The notes under the pieces were generated by a model. It was not told the DNA's origin and made no database searches. It was given only the letters and a program-made list of their open reading frames with translations. The translations under genes and the position numbers were made by a program. A DNA stretch of 64,000 nt from Rhizobium deserti (GTDB lineage Bacteria > Pseudomonadota > Alphaproteobacteria > Rhizobiales > Rhizobiaceae), in the NCBI RefSeq assembly GCF_004358025.1, contig NZ_SMTL01000001.1:124001-188000 (forward strand), written 5' to 3'. Each line of letters begins with the position of its first letter. Within the stretch, counting starts at the first letter, position 1. Shown here one piece after another: positions 18,798 through 28,924 of the stretch.

Positions 18798-19772
18798 TTA
18801 CTCGGCCGCGATCAGCAGCTTCTTTTCGCGGTTGGCTTTAAGGCGAGCAAAGTCATCGCCGGCATGATGCGACGAACGCGTCAATGGGCTTGATGATACC
18901 ATCAGGAACCCTTTCGTGTAAGCCACGGTCTCATAGGACTTGAATTCCTCCGGGGTCACGAAGCTCATCACGGCATGGTGTTTGCGGGTCGGCTGCAGAT
19001 ACTGGCCGATCGTCAGGAAATCGACATCGGCGGTGCGCAGGTCGTCCATCAGTTGCAGCACTTCGTTGCGCTCCTCACCAAGGCCGACCATGATGCCGGA
19101 CTTGGTGAACATGGTCGGATCGAGTTCCTTTACCCGCTGCAGCAGCCGAACCGAGTGGAAGTAGCGGGCGCCGGGGCGGACGGTCAGGTAATTCCCGGGG
19201 ACCGTTTCCATATTGTGGTTGAAGACATCTGGCTTAGCGGCGACGACACGTTCGAGGGCGCCCGGCTTCTTGAGGAAATCCGGGGTCAGGATCTCGATCG
19301 TCGTGTTTGGCGAGGCGTCGCGGATCGCCCAGATGACCTTTTCGAAATGCTCGGCCCCGCCGTCTTCCAGGTCGTCGCGGTCGACCGAGGTGATGACCAC
19401 ATGTTCCAAGCCCATCTGCTTGACGGCCTTGGCGACATTTTCCGGCTCGAAAGGATCAAGCGCATTCGGCTTGCCGGTGGCAACATTGCAGAAGGCGCAA
19501 GCACGGGTGCAGATCTCGCCCATGATCATGAAGGTGGCGTGCTTCTTGTCCCAGCACTCGCCGATATTCGGGCAGCCTGCTTCCTCACAGACCGTCACGA
19601 GCTTGTGCTCCTTCACGATTGAGCGAGTCTCCTGATAGCCTCTGGAAACGGGCGCGCGCACGCGTATCCATTCGGGCTTGCGCATCACTTCCGTATCGGG
19701 CCGATGCGCCTTTTCAGGATGGCGAACGCGCTTCTCATCAACAAGAGCCGTCCGGTCGAGGATGGTGACCAT
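18798..19772 (-). CDS. lipA: Lipoyl synthase LipA
   Basis: LipA is a radical-SAM enzyme that inserts two sulfur atoms into octanoyl groups on lipoyl domains, here those of the PDH subunits encoded upstream. The auxiliary cluster ligands appear as [12 protein letters not shown] and the SAM cluster as CTRACAFC. Length is 324 aa from the ATG at 19772, which follows GAAAGCAGGTTTTTC, a good ribosome site. The C-terminal [10 protein letters not shown] is also characteristic. Clustering with pdh and lpdA supports joint supply of lipoylated complexes. Confidence 0.96.
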   Translation of the reverse strand: MVTILDRTALVDEKRVRHPEKAHRPDTEVMRKPEWIRVRAPVSRGYQETRSIVKEHKLVTVCEEAGCPNIGECWDKKHATFMIMGEICTRACAFCNVATGKPNALDPFEPENVAKAVKQMGLEHVVITSVDRDDLEDGGAEHFEKVIWAIRDASPNTTIEILTPDFLKKPGALERVVAAKPDVFNHNMETVPGNYLTVRPGARYFHSVRLLQRVKELDPTMFTKSGIMVGLGEERNEVLQLMDDLRTADVDFLTIGQYLQPTRKHHAVMSFVTPEEFKSYETVAYTKGFLMVSSSPLTRSSHHAGDDFARLKANREKKLLIAAE

Positions 19773-19808
19773 GAAAAACCTGCTTTCAACCGCCTTGGGC
19801 GGCAACCG

Positions 19809-20054
19809 TCAACGCCTGACGAGCTTGGCAACAAATAACAAAATGCACGAGCCGATGAAACCCGTCACCAGGTAACCTAGCCATCCGCTGGCGACATAGA
19901 TGCCTGCGCGCGAAAGGATCGCATTGGCGAGAACTGCCCCAACAATTCCAATGACGATATTCATGAAAATGCCGAAGCGCACATCCATCAGCTTGCCAGC
20001 CAGCCAGCCTGCCAGTCCGCCGATGATGATCGCCGCTAACCAACCCACGCCCAT
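19809..20054 (-). CDS. GlsB/YeaQ/YmgE family stress-associated membrane protein
   Basis: The 81-aa product is almost wholly hydrophobic with three membrane segments, and has the glycine-rich pattern of the transglycosylase-associated (GlsB/YeaQ/YmgE) family: IIIGGLAGWLAGKLM, NIVIGIVGAVLANAI and a final helix. The start at ATG 20054 (MGVGWLAAI) fits the family; an ATG six codons upstream is also possible. Family members respond to envelope or acid stress, without a known biochemical role. It lies between lpdA and lipA on the same strand. Confidence 0.85.
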   Translation of the reverse strand: MGVGWLAAIIIGGLAGWLAGKLMDVRFGIFMNIVIGIVGAVLANAILSRAGIYVASGWLGYLVTGFIGSCILLFVAKLVRR

Positions 20055-20129
20055 GCCAGATTCCTTCGCCAAAACTCATATGTGGTAAGCGCTCCGCCTT
20101 GGCACAATCCCGCCGGAGCGCCTCGATGA

Positions 20130-21575
20130 TCAGGCGTTGAGCACCCTTCCATAGGCGTCCAGCACGCTTTCCTTCATCGTTTCCGAAATGGTCGGATGCG
20201 GGAAGATGGTGTGCATCAGGTCTTCCTCGGTCGTCTCGAGGTTCATCGCGACCACGAAGCCCTGGATGAGTTCGGTAACTTCGGCGCCGACCATGTGCGC
20301 GCCGATAAGTTCGCCCGTCTTCTTGTCGAAGATCGTCTTCACCATGCCCTGGTCCTCGCCGAGCGCCACCGCCTTGCCGTTGGCGGCAAAGGAGAAGCGG
20401 CCGACGCGGATGTCGCGGCCCTGCTCTTTCGCCCTGGCTTCCGTCAGACCGACGGAGGCGACCTGCGGGTTGCAATAGGTGCAGCCCGGGATCTTCAGCT
20501 TGTCCATCGGGTGAACGTTCGGCAGGCCGGAGATTTTTTCCACGCAGATGACGGCCTCATGCTCTGCCTTGTGGGCGAGAAGCGGCGGACCGGCGACATC
20601 GCCGATCGCGTAGATGCCCGGCACGCTGCTTTTGCCGTAACCGTCGATGACGATGAAGCCGCGATCGGTCTTGACCCCGATCTCTTCGAGACCGATGCCC
20701 TCGATATTGGCCTGTACGCCGACAGCCGAGATCATCCGATCAGCAGTGATCCTCTCCGTCGTTCCGTCCTTCTTCTCGATTGTCGCGGTGACGGAATTTG
20801 CACCCTTCTCGACCCTGGTGATCTTCGTTTCCAGATGGATCTTGATGCCTTGGCGGTCGAACTGCTTCTTGGCGAAAGCGGAGATTTCTGCATCCTCGAC
20901 CGGCATGACCTGGCTCATGATCTCGACGACGGTGACATCGACGCCCATGGTGCGGTAGAAGGAAGCGAATTCGATGCCGATGGCGCCCGAGCCCATGACG
21001 AGCAGCGATTTCGGCAGTTCCTCCGGCTTCATGGCCTCGAAATAGGTCCAGATCAGCTTGCCGTCCGGCTCGATGCCCGGCAGCGCACGCGGGCGGGCGC
21101 CGGTGGCGACAATGATATGCTTGGCGTTATAGGTGCCCTCGCCCAGCGTGTTTTTCGGAACGGGCCCCTGCGGCTGAACGATCTCTTTGGTGATCTTGCC
21201 GACCACGACTTCACCGGGCTTGGTGATCTTTGCTTCGCCCCAGATGATGTCGACCTTGTTCTTCTTGAATAGGAAGCCGACGCCATTGTTCATGCGTGCG
21301 GCGATCCCACGGGAACGGGCGACAATGGCCTTGACGTCCGGCTTGATCGTGCCTTCTAGCGTCAGGCCGTAATCCTTGGCGTGCTGCGCGGTGTGCATGA
21401 CGTCGGCGGTACGCAGCAGCGCCTTGGTCGGGATACAGCCCCAGTTGGAGCAGATGCCGGCCAGGTGCTCGCGCTCGACGACGGCGACTTTCATGCCGAG
21501 CTGGGCAGCGCGGATGGCAGCGATATAACCGCCCGGTCCGGCGCCGATGACGATGAGGTCGTAAGCATTGGCCAT
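20130..21575 (-). CDS. lpdA: Dihydrolipoyl dehydrogenase (E3 of PDH)
   Basis: E3 reoxidises dihydrolipoyl groups and passes electrons to NAD. The 481-aa enzyme shows the FAD site IVIGAGPGGYIAAIRAAQLG (first 20 residues after MANAYDL), the redox disulfide GICSNWGCIPTKALL (about residues 40-54), the NAD site VMGSGAIGIEFASF, the second FAD site YAIGDVAGPPLLAHKA, and the C-terminal HPTISE with catalytic His-Glu. It lies downstream of pdhABC, separated from pdhC by two small genes. The ATG at 21575 fits homologues; upstream in-frame codons lack conservation. Confidence 0.96.
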   Translation of the reverse strand: MANAYDLIVIGAGPGGYIAAIRAAQLGMKVAVVEREHLAGICSNWGCIPTKALLRTADVMHTAQHAKDYGLTLEGTIKPDVKAIVARSRGIAARMNNGVGFLFKKNKVDIIWGEAKITKPGEVVVGKITKEIVQPQGPVPKNTLGEGTYNAKHIIVATGARPRALPGIEPDGKLIWTYFEAMKPEELPKSLLVMGSGAIGIEFASFYRTMGVDVTVVEIMSQVMPVEDAEISAFAKKQFDRQGIKIHLETKITRVEKGANSVTATIEKKDGTTERITADRMISAVGVQANIEGIGLEEIGVKTDRGFIVIDGYGKSSVPGIYAIGDVAGPPLLAHKAEHEAVICVEKISGLPNVHPMDKLKIPGCTYCNPQVASVGLTEARAKEQGRDIRVGRFSFAANGKAVALGEDQGMVKTIFDKKTGELIGAHMVGAEVTELIQGFVVAMNLETTEEDLMHTIFPHPTISETMKESVLDAYGRVLNA

Positions 21576-21603
21576 TGTTCTTCCTGCCTTTTCCTTTTCA
21601 ATT

Positions 21604-21643
21604 CCTTGAGGGGCCGCCAGCAGATCGCGGCCTGCCCTCAAGG
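21604..21643 (-). terminator. Long hairpin between SGNH hydrolase and lpdA
   Basis: CCTTGAGGG (21604-21612) pairs with CCCTCAAGG (21635-21643), and inner GGCCGC pairs with GCGGCC. The hairpin lies just after the SGNH stop and 30 bases before lpdA. No U-tract follows on either side, so it may attenuate transcription or stabilise RNA rather than terminate. Confidence 0.45.
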
Positions 21644-21652
21644 ACTGTCCAT

Positions 21653-22300
21653 TTACGACCCGAGCATCATCCGGACGATCGGCTCAAGGCCGCGTCCAAT
21701 CGCCCGGGTATTTTCCGCTGTCAGGTGCACGCCATCGATCGGGGTCGTTCTTGCCACTGATCCCGCATCGAAGAAACCGCAGCCAAGCTCATCGGCTAGA
21801 TCGCGGTACAGCGAGGCGAGCATTGCAGACTGCTCCACACCGCCTTGGAACAGCGCGCCGGTGACCGGGTTCGCTGTTTCGCAGAGCGGCGGCGGCGAGA
21901 CGATCAGGATATCCGGCGCATCATAGTCGAAGGCGTATTCGTGATGCCGCACGAGGCCGACCAGCCGTTGAATGCCGGCTCGTGCCGCATGTGCCGTTCC
22001 CGCGATCATCGGCTTCATGTCATTAGTGCCGAGCATGATGATGACAAGATCGAGGGGCATATGGGTATGCAGCACTGTCGGCAGGTTTCTAACGCCATTC
22101 CGGTCGCAATCGGCGAGATGATCGTCGTAGCCAGTGGTGCGGCCGTTCAGGCCTTCAGTGATGACAGTTATGTCCGGACCAAGGGAAGCGCCCAGGACGC
22201 TCGACCAGCGGTCTTCGAACGCAAGCCGGCCAGGACCTTCAGGGTCATAGCCCCAGGTGAGCGAATCGCCGAAGCAGAGAACAGTTTTCGTCTGGCCCAT
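21653..22300 (-). CDS. SGNH/GDSL hydrolase family protein
   Basis: The 215-aa protein has the SGNH esterase blocks: block I LCFGDSLTWGYDP with the nucleophile Ser, block III IIMLGTNDMKP with Asn, and block V DGVHLTAENTRAIG with Asp-x-x-His. It lacks an obvious signal peptide. Related proteins are arylesterases or acyl hydrolases with wide substrate range, so the natural substrate is unknown. It interrupts the pdhC-lpdA succession, which is common in rhizobia. The start at ATG 22300 (MGQTKTVLCFGDS) matches the fold start. Confidence 0.88.
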   Translation of the reverse strand: MGQTKTVLCFGDSLTWGYDPEGPGRLAFEDRWSSVLGASLGPDITVITEGLNGRTTGYDDHLADCDRNGVRNLPTVLHTHMPLDLVIIMLGTNDMKPMIAGTAHAARAGIQRLVGLVRHHEYAFDYDAPDILIVSPPPLCETANPVTGALFQGGVEQSAMLASLYRDLADELGCGFFDAGSVARTTPIDGVHLTAENTRAIGRGLEPIVRMMLGS

Positions 22301-22348
22301 AAGCTGATCATTCCCTGCCCGTACGTGGCTCAATCATCTCAGATCCCG

Positions 22349-22591
22349 CTAATTGCCCTTGCTCAGCGCTTCCACTTTGCGCTCCAACTCGAAAATCCGT
22401 TCTTCGAAATCGCCAGTGACGAATTTCGACATCATCGTATCCGCGGTCAGCGCCTGCCGGATCGTCTTCTGCCCGCTTTCCAGCTTGTCCAACTGCTGCT
22501 TCATCTCGTGCATTTCGCTGCGCATCTCACGCATCTCACCGCGCATTTCGCGCAGCATCGGCATGATCATATCTTCTGGTTCATTCGCCAC
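22349..22591 (-). CDS. Small coiled-coil hypothetical protein (80 aa)
   Basis: The complement shows AAGGAGAG six bases before a GTG at 22591, so this GTG is the likely start (80 aa). The product is a long amphipathic helix with repeated Met/Glu/Arg heptads (REMRGEMREMRSEMHEMKQQ) and a second helix near the end (ERIFELERKVEALS). This suggests an oligomerising coiled coil; no domain was recognised. It lies between pdhC and the SGNH gene on the same strand and may be cotranscribed with the pdh operon. Confidence 0.7.
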   Translation of the reverse strand: MANEPEDMIMPMLREMRGEMREMRSEMHEMKQQLDKLESGQKTIRQALTADTMMSKFVTGDFEERIFELERKVEALSKGN

Positions 22592-22714
22592 GAGATACTC
22601 TCCTTCGAGACCCTTTTTCCGTTCCACATTATATGGAGAGCCGGCAGCAAAAGTCAGGATCGGACGCAGCCAGAAGTGGGAGCGGCCGTGGCCTTCGCCA
22701 CGGCCGCAGCCTGA

Positions 22715-24106
22715 CTAGACCAGCATCGCCATCGGGTTTTCGATGTAGCGCTTGAACGCTGAAGCAAGCTCGGCACCGAGTGCACCGTCGATGACGCGAT
22801 GGTCGAAGGCGAAGGTCGCCGTCATCACCGTGCCGACTTCGATCTTGCCACCGCGAACAACCGGCTTCTCGACGCCGGCGCCGATCGACACGATCGATGC
22901 CTGCGGCAGGTTGACGATCGAGGTGAACGATGAGACGCCGAACATGCCGAGGTTCGACACGGAGGTCGTCCCGCCCTGGTATTCTTCCGGCTTCAGCTTC
23001 TTGTCCCGGGCGCGCTTGGCCAGATCCTTCACCTCGTTGGAGATGGCAGATAGCGTCTTGGTTTCGGCCTTGCGGACGATCGGCGTGATCAGCCCGTCCG
23101 GGATGGAGACGGCGACGCCGACATCCGCATGCTTGTGCAGAACACGAGCCGTCGAGGTCCAGGAGGCGTTTGCCATCGGAACGTCGCGTAGCGCCAGTGC
23201 CATCGCCTTGATGATGAAATCGTTGACCGACAGCTTGAAGGTTGGGACTTCGCCCTTTTCCGTTTTCTTTACTGGAGCCGAGGCATTGATTTCGGCGCGC
23301 AGCTTCAGCATGGCATCCAGTTCGCAGTCCATGGACACGGTATAAGACGGCACGGTCTGCGTCGATTCTGTCAGGCGCGAGGCGATCGTCCTGCGCATGC
23401 CGTCATGCGGCAGCAGCTCGTAAGAGCCTTCTGCAAACAGCTTCAGCACGCTGTCGTCCGACGGACCCTTGGCGAGGGCCGGAGACGGAGCGGCTGCGCC
23501 GGTGGCCGGAGCCGCATCGGCTTGCGATTTGGCTCCACCCGATGCGGCGGCTTTCTCGACATCCGCCTTAACGACGCGGCCGTGCGGGCCGGAGCCGGTG
23601 ACGGCAGACAAATCAAGGCCGGCTTCCTTGGCCAAGCGACGGGCAAGCGGCGACGAGAAGACACGCTTCCCATCGGCAGCCGGCGCCGGCGTCGAGGGCG
23701 CAGGCGCCTTGTCGGTGACGGGCGCCGCAGCCTGAACCGGATCGGAGGCCGTTCCAGCCGGAGCCGCTTCCGCCTTTGTCTCTGCCTGAGGAGCCGGAGC
23801 TGCCTCTGCCTTGGGGGCAGAAGCAGCGCTTCCGCCCGACGAAGCCGCAGCCGTAACGTCCTCGCCCTCGGCAGCCAGGATGGCGATCAAGGCATTGACC
23901 TTGACGGCCTCGGTGCCGGCGGGAACAACGAGCTTGGCAACAACGCCCTCATCGACGGCTTCCACTTCCATGGTCGCCTTGTCCGTTTCGATCTCGGCGA
24001 TCACATCGCCGGACTTGACCGTGTCGCCTTCCTTGACCAGCCATTTCGCGAGGTTGCCCTCTTCCATGGTCGGAGACAGGGCAGGCATGGTGATGTTGAT
24101 CGGCAT
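22715..24106 (-). CDS. pdhC: Pyruvate dehydrogenase E2, dihydrolipoyl acetyltransferase
   Basis: E2 forms the core of the PDH complex and transfers acetyl groups to CoA. The 463-aa product has a lipoyl domain (residues 1-78, modified Lys43 in [13 protein letters not shown]), an Ala/Pro-rich linker (80-145), a peripheral-subunit-binding domain (about 150-185, [31 protein letters not shown]) and the catalytic acyltransferase domain ending with [13 protein letters not shown] (His and Asp catalytic). It begins 15 bases after pdhB with a strong GGGGAGGG ribosome site overlapping the pdhB end. Confidence 0.97.
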   Translation of the reverse strand: MPINITMPALSPTMEEGNLAKWLVKEGDTVKSGDVIAEIETDKATMEVEAVDEGVVAKLVVPAGTEAVKVNALIAILAAEGEDVTAAASSGGSAASAPKAEAAPAPQAETKAEAAPAGTASDPVQAAAPVTDKAPAPSTPAPAADGKRVFSSPLARRLAKEAGLDLSAVTGSGPHGRVVKADVEKAAASGGAKSQADAAPATGAAAPSPALAKGPSDDSVLKLFAEGSYELLPHDGMRRTIASRLTESTQTVPSYTVSMDCELDAMLKLRAEINASAPVKKTEKGEVPTFKLSVNDFIIKAMALALRDVPMANASWTSTARVLHKHADVGVAVSIPDGLITPIVRKAETKTLSAISNEVKDLAKRARDKKLKPEEYQGGTTSVSNLGMFGVSSFTSIVNLPQASIVSIGAGVEKPVVRGGKIEVGTVMTATFAFDHRVIDGALGAELASAFKRYIENPMAMLV

Positions 24107-24121
24107 CGGAACACCCTCCCC

Positions 24122-25558
24122 TTATTTGTAGCAGACGGTCTTCACCGCCTGAACGACCTCGCCGACATTCGGCAGGGCAAGCTTTTCGAGGTTGGCCGCA
24201 TAAGGCATGGGCACGTCCTTGCCGGCGATGGTCAGGATCGGCGCGTCGAGGTAGTCGAAGGCCTGCTGCATGACCCGGGTGGCAATTTCGGTGCCGACCG
24301 AATTCTGCGGATAGCCTTCTTCGACGGTCACGAGGCGGCCGGTCTTCTTGACCGATTCGATAACAGTCGGAAGATCCATCGGGCGGATGGTGCGAAGGTC
24401 GATCAGCTCGACGTCGATGCCTTCCTTTTCCAGTTCGGCAACCGCCTTGACCGCATAGGTCATGCCGATCCCGAAGGAAACCACGGTGACGTCCTTGCCT
24501 TGCCTGTGGATGCGCGCCTTGCCGATCGGCAGGACGAAATCATCCAGCTTCGGCACTTCGAACTGCTGGCCGTAAAGGATCTCGTTCTCCAGGAAGACGA
24601 CCGGGTTCGGGTCACGGATGGCAGCCTTCAGCAGCCCCTTGGCGTCGGCTGCCGTATAGGGCATGACGACCTTGAGGCCGGGGATCTGGCTATACCATGC
24701 AGCATAGTCCTGGCTGTGCTGCGCGCCAACGCGTGCAGCTGCACCGTTCGGGCCACGGAAGACGATCGGCGCGCCCATCTGACCGCCGGACATGTAGAGC
24801 GTCTTGGCGGCCGAGTTGATGATCTGGTCAATCGCCTGCATGGCGAAGTTGAAAGTCATGAACTCGACGATCGGCTTCAGGCCCGACATGGCGGCACCGA
24901 CGCCGACGCCGGCAAAGCCATGCTCGGTAATTGGCGTATCGACGACGCGGCGGGCGCCGAATTCCTGCAGCAACCCTTGCGTGATCTTGTAGGCGCCTTG
25001 GTATTCAGCGACTTCTTCGCCCATGACGAAGACGTTTTCGTCGCGGCGCATTTCTTCGGCCATGGCGTCACGGAGCGCTTCGCGGACCGTCGTCATGACC
25101 ATTTCCGTACCGGCCGGAATGTCCGGATCGGCAGCGGTTTCAATCTTCGGCTGAGCGGGTACCTTGCTGTCGCCCTGCGCGGTCGGCTCATTGGATGATT
25201 CGCGCGCTTTGCCGCCCGCATCATTGCTGGTCGCCGCCGGAGTGTCGGCATCGGCCTTCGGCGCGGCAGGTTTTTCAGCAGCACCTTGATCGCTGTTCAT
25301 GTCGTCGGCGCTCTCGCCATCGGCGAGCAGGACGGCGATCTTGGTATTGACCTTGACGTTTTCGGTGCCGGCCGCGACCAACAGCTTGCCGATGACGCCT
25401 TCGTCAACGGCTTCCACTTCCATGGTCGCCTTGTCGGTTTCAATTTCAGCGATCACGTCGCCGGAGGTGACCTTGTCACCTTCTTTCTTCAGCCACTTGG
25501 AAAGCGTCCCTTCCTCCATAGTCGGAGAAAGCGCGGGCATCAGGATATCGATCGGCAT
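24122..25558 (-). CDS. pdhB: Pyruvate dehydrogenase E1 beta subunit with N-terminal lipoyl domain
   Basis: E1beta shares the thiamine diphosphate site with E1alpha. Unlike the enterobacterial or mitochondrial enzyme, this 478-aa protein begins with its own lipoyl domain (residues 1-78, Lys43 in [13 protein letters not shown]), then an acidic/Ala-Pro linker, then the E1beta transketolase domain from about residue 150 ([33 protein letters not shown]). This arrangement is known in rhizobia and other alphaproteobacteria. Ribosome site GGGAGGG precedes the ATG by eight bases. It follows pdhA by 18 bases. Confidence 0.97.
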   Translation of the reverse strand: MPIDILMPALSPTMEEGTLSKWLKKEGDKVTSGDVIAEIETDKATMEVEAVDEGVIGKLLVAAGTENVKVNTKIAVLLADGESADDMNSDQGAAEKPAAPKADADTPAATSNDAGGKARESSNEPTAQGDSKVPAQPKIETAADPDIPAGTEMVMTTVREALRDAMAEEMRRDENVFVMGEEVAEYQGAYKITQGLLQEFGARRVVDTPITEHGFAGVGVGAAMSGLKPIVEFMTFNFAMQAIDQIINSAAKTLYMSGGQMGAPIVFRGPNGAAARVGAQHSQDYAAWYSQIPGLKVVMPYTAADAKGLLKAAIRDPNPVVFLENEILYGQQFEVPKLDDFVLPIGKARIHRQGKDVTVVSFGIGMTYAVKAVAELEKEGIDVELIDLRTIRPMDLPTVIESVKKTGRLVTVEEGYPQNSVGTEIATRVMQQAFDYLDAPILTIAGKDVPMPYAANLEKLALPNVGEVVQAVKTVCYK

Positions 25559-25576
25559 GTAAGTTCCCTCCCGCGA

Positions 25577-26647
25577 TCAGAGCAGAATGTCGGTGTAGAG
25601 CTCGGACACATCCGGCTCTGGATCGGCCTGGGCAAAGTCGGCGCTGTCCGAAACGACATCGCGGATATCCTTGTCGATCGCTTTCAGCTCGTCCTCGCTG
25701 GCCCAGCCCTTTTCCATCAAGCGGACTTTCACCTGCTCAATCGGATCGTGTTCCGAGCGCATCTTCTGCACTTCGTCCTTGGACCGGTATTTTGCCGGAT
25801 CGGACATGGAGTGGCCGCGATACCTGTAGGTCAGCATTTCGAGGATGATCGGACCATTGCCCGAGCGGCAGTGTTCCAGAGCCTCGTCGCCAGCGGCCTT
25901 GACGGCGCGCACATCCATGCCGTCGACCTGGATGCCGGGAATGCCGAAGCCCGAGCCGCGCAGCGAATAGTTCGATTGTGCCGTCGCACGGGCCGTAGAC
26001 GTGCCCATCGCGTAGCGGTTGTTCTCGACGATATAAACGATAGGCAGTTTCCAGAGGGCAGCCATGTTGAAGCTCTCGTAGACCTGACCCTGGTTGGCCG
26101 CGCCGTCGCCGAAATAGGCGACGGAAACACTGTCATTGCCGCGATATTTGTTGGCAAAGGCCAGACCTGTCCCAAGCGAGACTTGCGCACCGACGATGCC
26201 ATGGCCGCCGTAGAAATGTTTTTCCTTGGAGAACATGTGCATGGAGCCGCCCTTCCCCTTGGAATAGCCACCCCGACGCCCCGTCAGTTCTGCCATGACC
26301 CCACGCGCACTCATGCCGCAAGCGAGCATGTGGCCGTGATCGCGATAGGCGGTGATAACCTGATCGCCTTCCTTCTGGGCCATCTGCATGCCCACGACGA
26401 CCGCTTCCTGGCCGATGTAAAGGTGACAGAAGCCACCAATAAAGCCCATGCCGTAAAGCTGGCCGGCCTTTTCCTCGAAGCGGCGAATCATCAGCATTTC
26501 GCGATAAGCGTGAAGATCCTCGTCCTTGCCGAATTCCAGGCTGTTCTTGCCCGTAAAATCACCAGGACCAAACTTAGAACCTATTGCGTTAGCAGATTTT
26601 GCCGCGGATTTGCGGCCGGATACAGACGCGGTATTAGGTAGCGCCAT
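25577..26647 (-). CDS. pdhA: Pyruvate dehydrogenase E1 alpha subunit
   Basis: E1alpha binds thiamine diphosphate and decarboxylates pyruvate. The 356-aa product contains the TPP motif GDGAANQGQVYESFNMAALW ending in NN (Gly-Asp-Gly to Asn-Asn), a GMSARGVMAELTGR segment, and YRYRGHSMSDPAKYRS, which matches the loop region phosphorylated in mitochondria. A Ser/Ala/Lys-rich N-terminal extension (residues 1-40) precedes the fold. The ATG at 26647 follows GGGAGGGATCA. It heads the pdhABC operon, with about 190 bases of promoter region upstream. Confidence 0.97.
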   Translation of the reverse strand: MALPNTASVSGRKSAAKSANAIGSKFGPGDFTGKNSLEFGKDEDLHAYREMLMIRRFEEKAGQLYGMGFIGGFCHLYIGQEAVVVGMQMAQKEGDQVITAYRDHGHMLACGMSARGVMAELTGRRGGYSKGKGGSMHMFSKEKHFYGGHGIVGAQVSLGTGLAFANKYRGNDSVSVAYFGDGAANQGQVYESFNMAALWKLPIVYIVENNRYAMGTSTARATAQSNYSLRGSGFGIPGIQVDGMDVRAVKAAGDEALEHCRSGNGPIILEMLTYRYRGHSMSDPAKYRSKDEVQKMRSEHDPIEQVKVRLMEKGWASEDELKAIDKDIRDVVSDSADFAQADPEPDVSELYTDILL

Positions 26648-26840
26648 TGATCCCTCCCTATGGGCTGCACTTTTAGAGCGGTATTGTGCCAAACTGATGC
26701 TCGCCACAATCCACTCCGGTTTCGGCGTGTACCATAGGGAAGAAACCAACCCCCAGCAATGCCATAAATGCATGGCTCACATTCCGCACAAGCTTATGAA
26801 AAGACTAGCGAAATGTCAAATTAACTAGAAATCGGTTAAT
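26648..26840. other. pdhA promoter region
   Basis: This intergenic stretch is AT-rich near 26805-26840, where TTAACTAGAAATCGGTTAA has two TTAA half sites with an 11-base gap. It must contain the pdhA promoter. No defined operator was recognised. Confidence 0.35.
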
Positions 26841-27158
26841 TTAGAAATAGTTGTTGAAGATGACGATCTCATTGGTCCGCGAGACATTCAGTTGATAACG
26901 GGCAATCTCGTCCAACATGTCCTTTTCGAGCGACCCGTCGCTCATCAGAGAAACCTGCCGCTCCAGGGTCTGGCGCTTTTCCGTCAGCTTCGCTAGTTCG
27001 GCCGCCCGTGCCAGGCGCTGGCGCTCGAACTCTTCGGTCGCAATGAGACCGAGGTCTCCGTGAACGCAATGGTAGCCGAAATAAGAAACGAAGGCGATCG
27101 CAATGGCAGGAAGGACAAAGCGGCCAAATTTTCGTTTCTTGTGATGCTTGGTCCACAT
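26841..27158 (-). CDS. FtsB/DivIC family septum formation initiator
   Basis: The 105-aa bitopic membrane protein has a basic cytoplasmic start (MWTKHHKKRKFGR), one membrane segment (about residues 13-31) and a periplasmic coiled coil (about 45-80, FERQRLARAAELAKLTEKRQ). This arrangement matches FtsB/DivIC, which bridges FtsL and FtsQ in the divisome. The gene is between eno and pdhA, a position known for rhizobia and reminiscent of the eno-ftsB neighbourhood in enterobacteria. Confidence 0.88.
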   Translation of the reverse strand: MWTKHHKKRKFGRFVLPAIAIAFVSYFGYHCVHGDLGLIATEEFERQRLARAAELAKLTEKRQTLERQVSLMSDGSLEKDMLDEIARYQLNVSRTNEIVIFNNYF

Positions 27159-27225
27159 ACTGATCGACGCCTGCCACGCTTACCGGATCGCTTGATCCAT
27201 ACAATGGTGCTGAACATGGCAGAAC

Positions 27226-27237
27226 TTGCTTAAGCAA
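27226..27237. repeat. Perfect 12-base palindrome in the ftsB leader
   Basis: TTGCTTAAGCAA is a perfect palindrome located about 70 bases before the ftsB-like start and downstream of the eno terminator. It may be an operator; no regulator is assigned. Confidence 0.3.
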
Positions 27238-27259
27238 TGGTTGACCCTGCGCCAACGCA

Positions 27260-27288
27260 GAAAGCCCGCGCGGTCGGCACGGGCTTTC
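27260..27288 (-). terminator. Terminator after eno
   Basis: GAAAGCCCG (27260-27268) and CGGGCTTTC (27280-27288) form a nine-base-pair GC-rich stem 29 bases after the eno stop. On the eno strand the 3' arm ends in TTTC, a weak U-tract. Confidence 0.65.
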
Positions 27289-27316
27289 CCAGAGACTTAA
27301 TCTATAGCCTTAGCGT

Positions 27317-28924
<1,608 letters not shown>

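Noticed and set aside
23405..25198. Long plus-strand open frame (597 codons) across pdhC and pdhB
   Set aside because: It is antisense to two certain genes, has a low-complexity Arg/Gly/Asp-rich product, and arises from GC-rich third codon positions.
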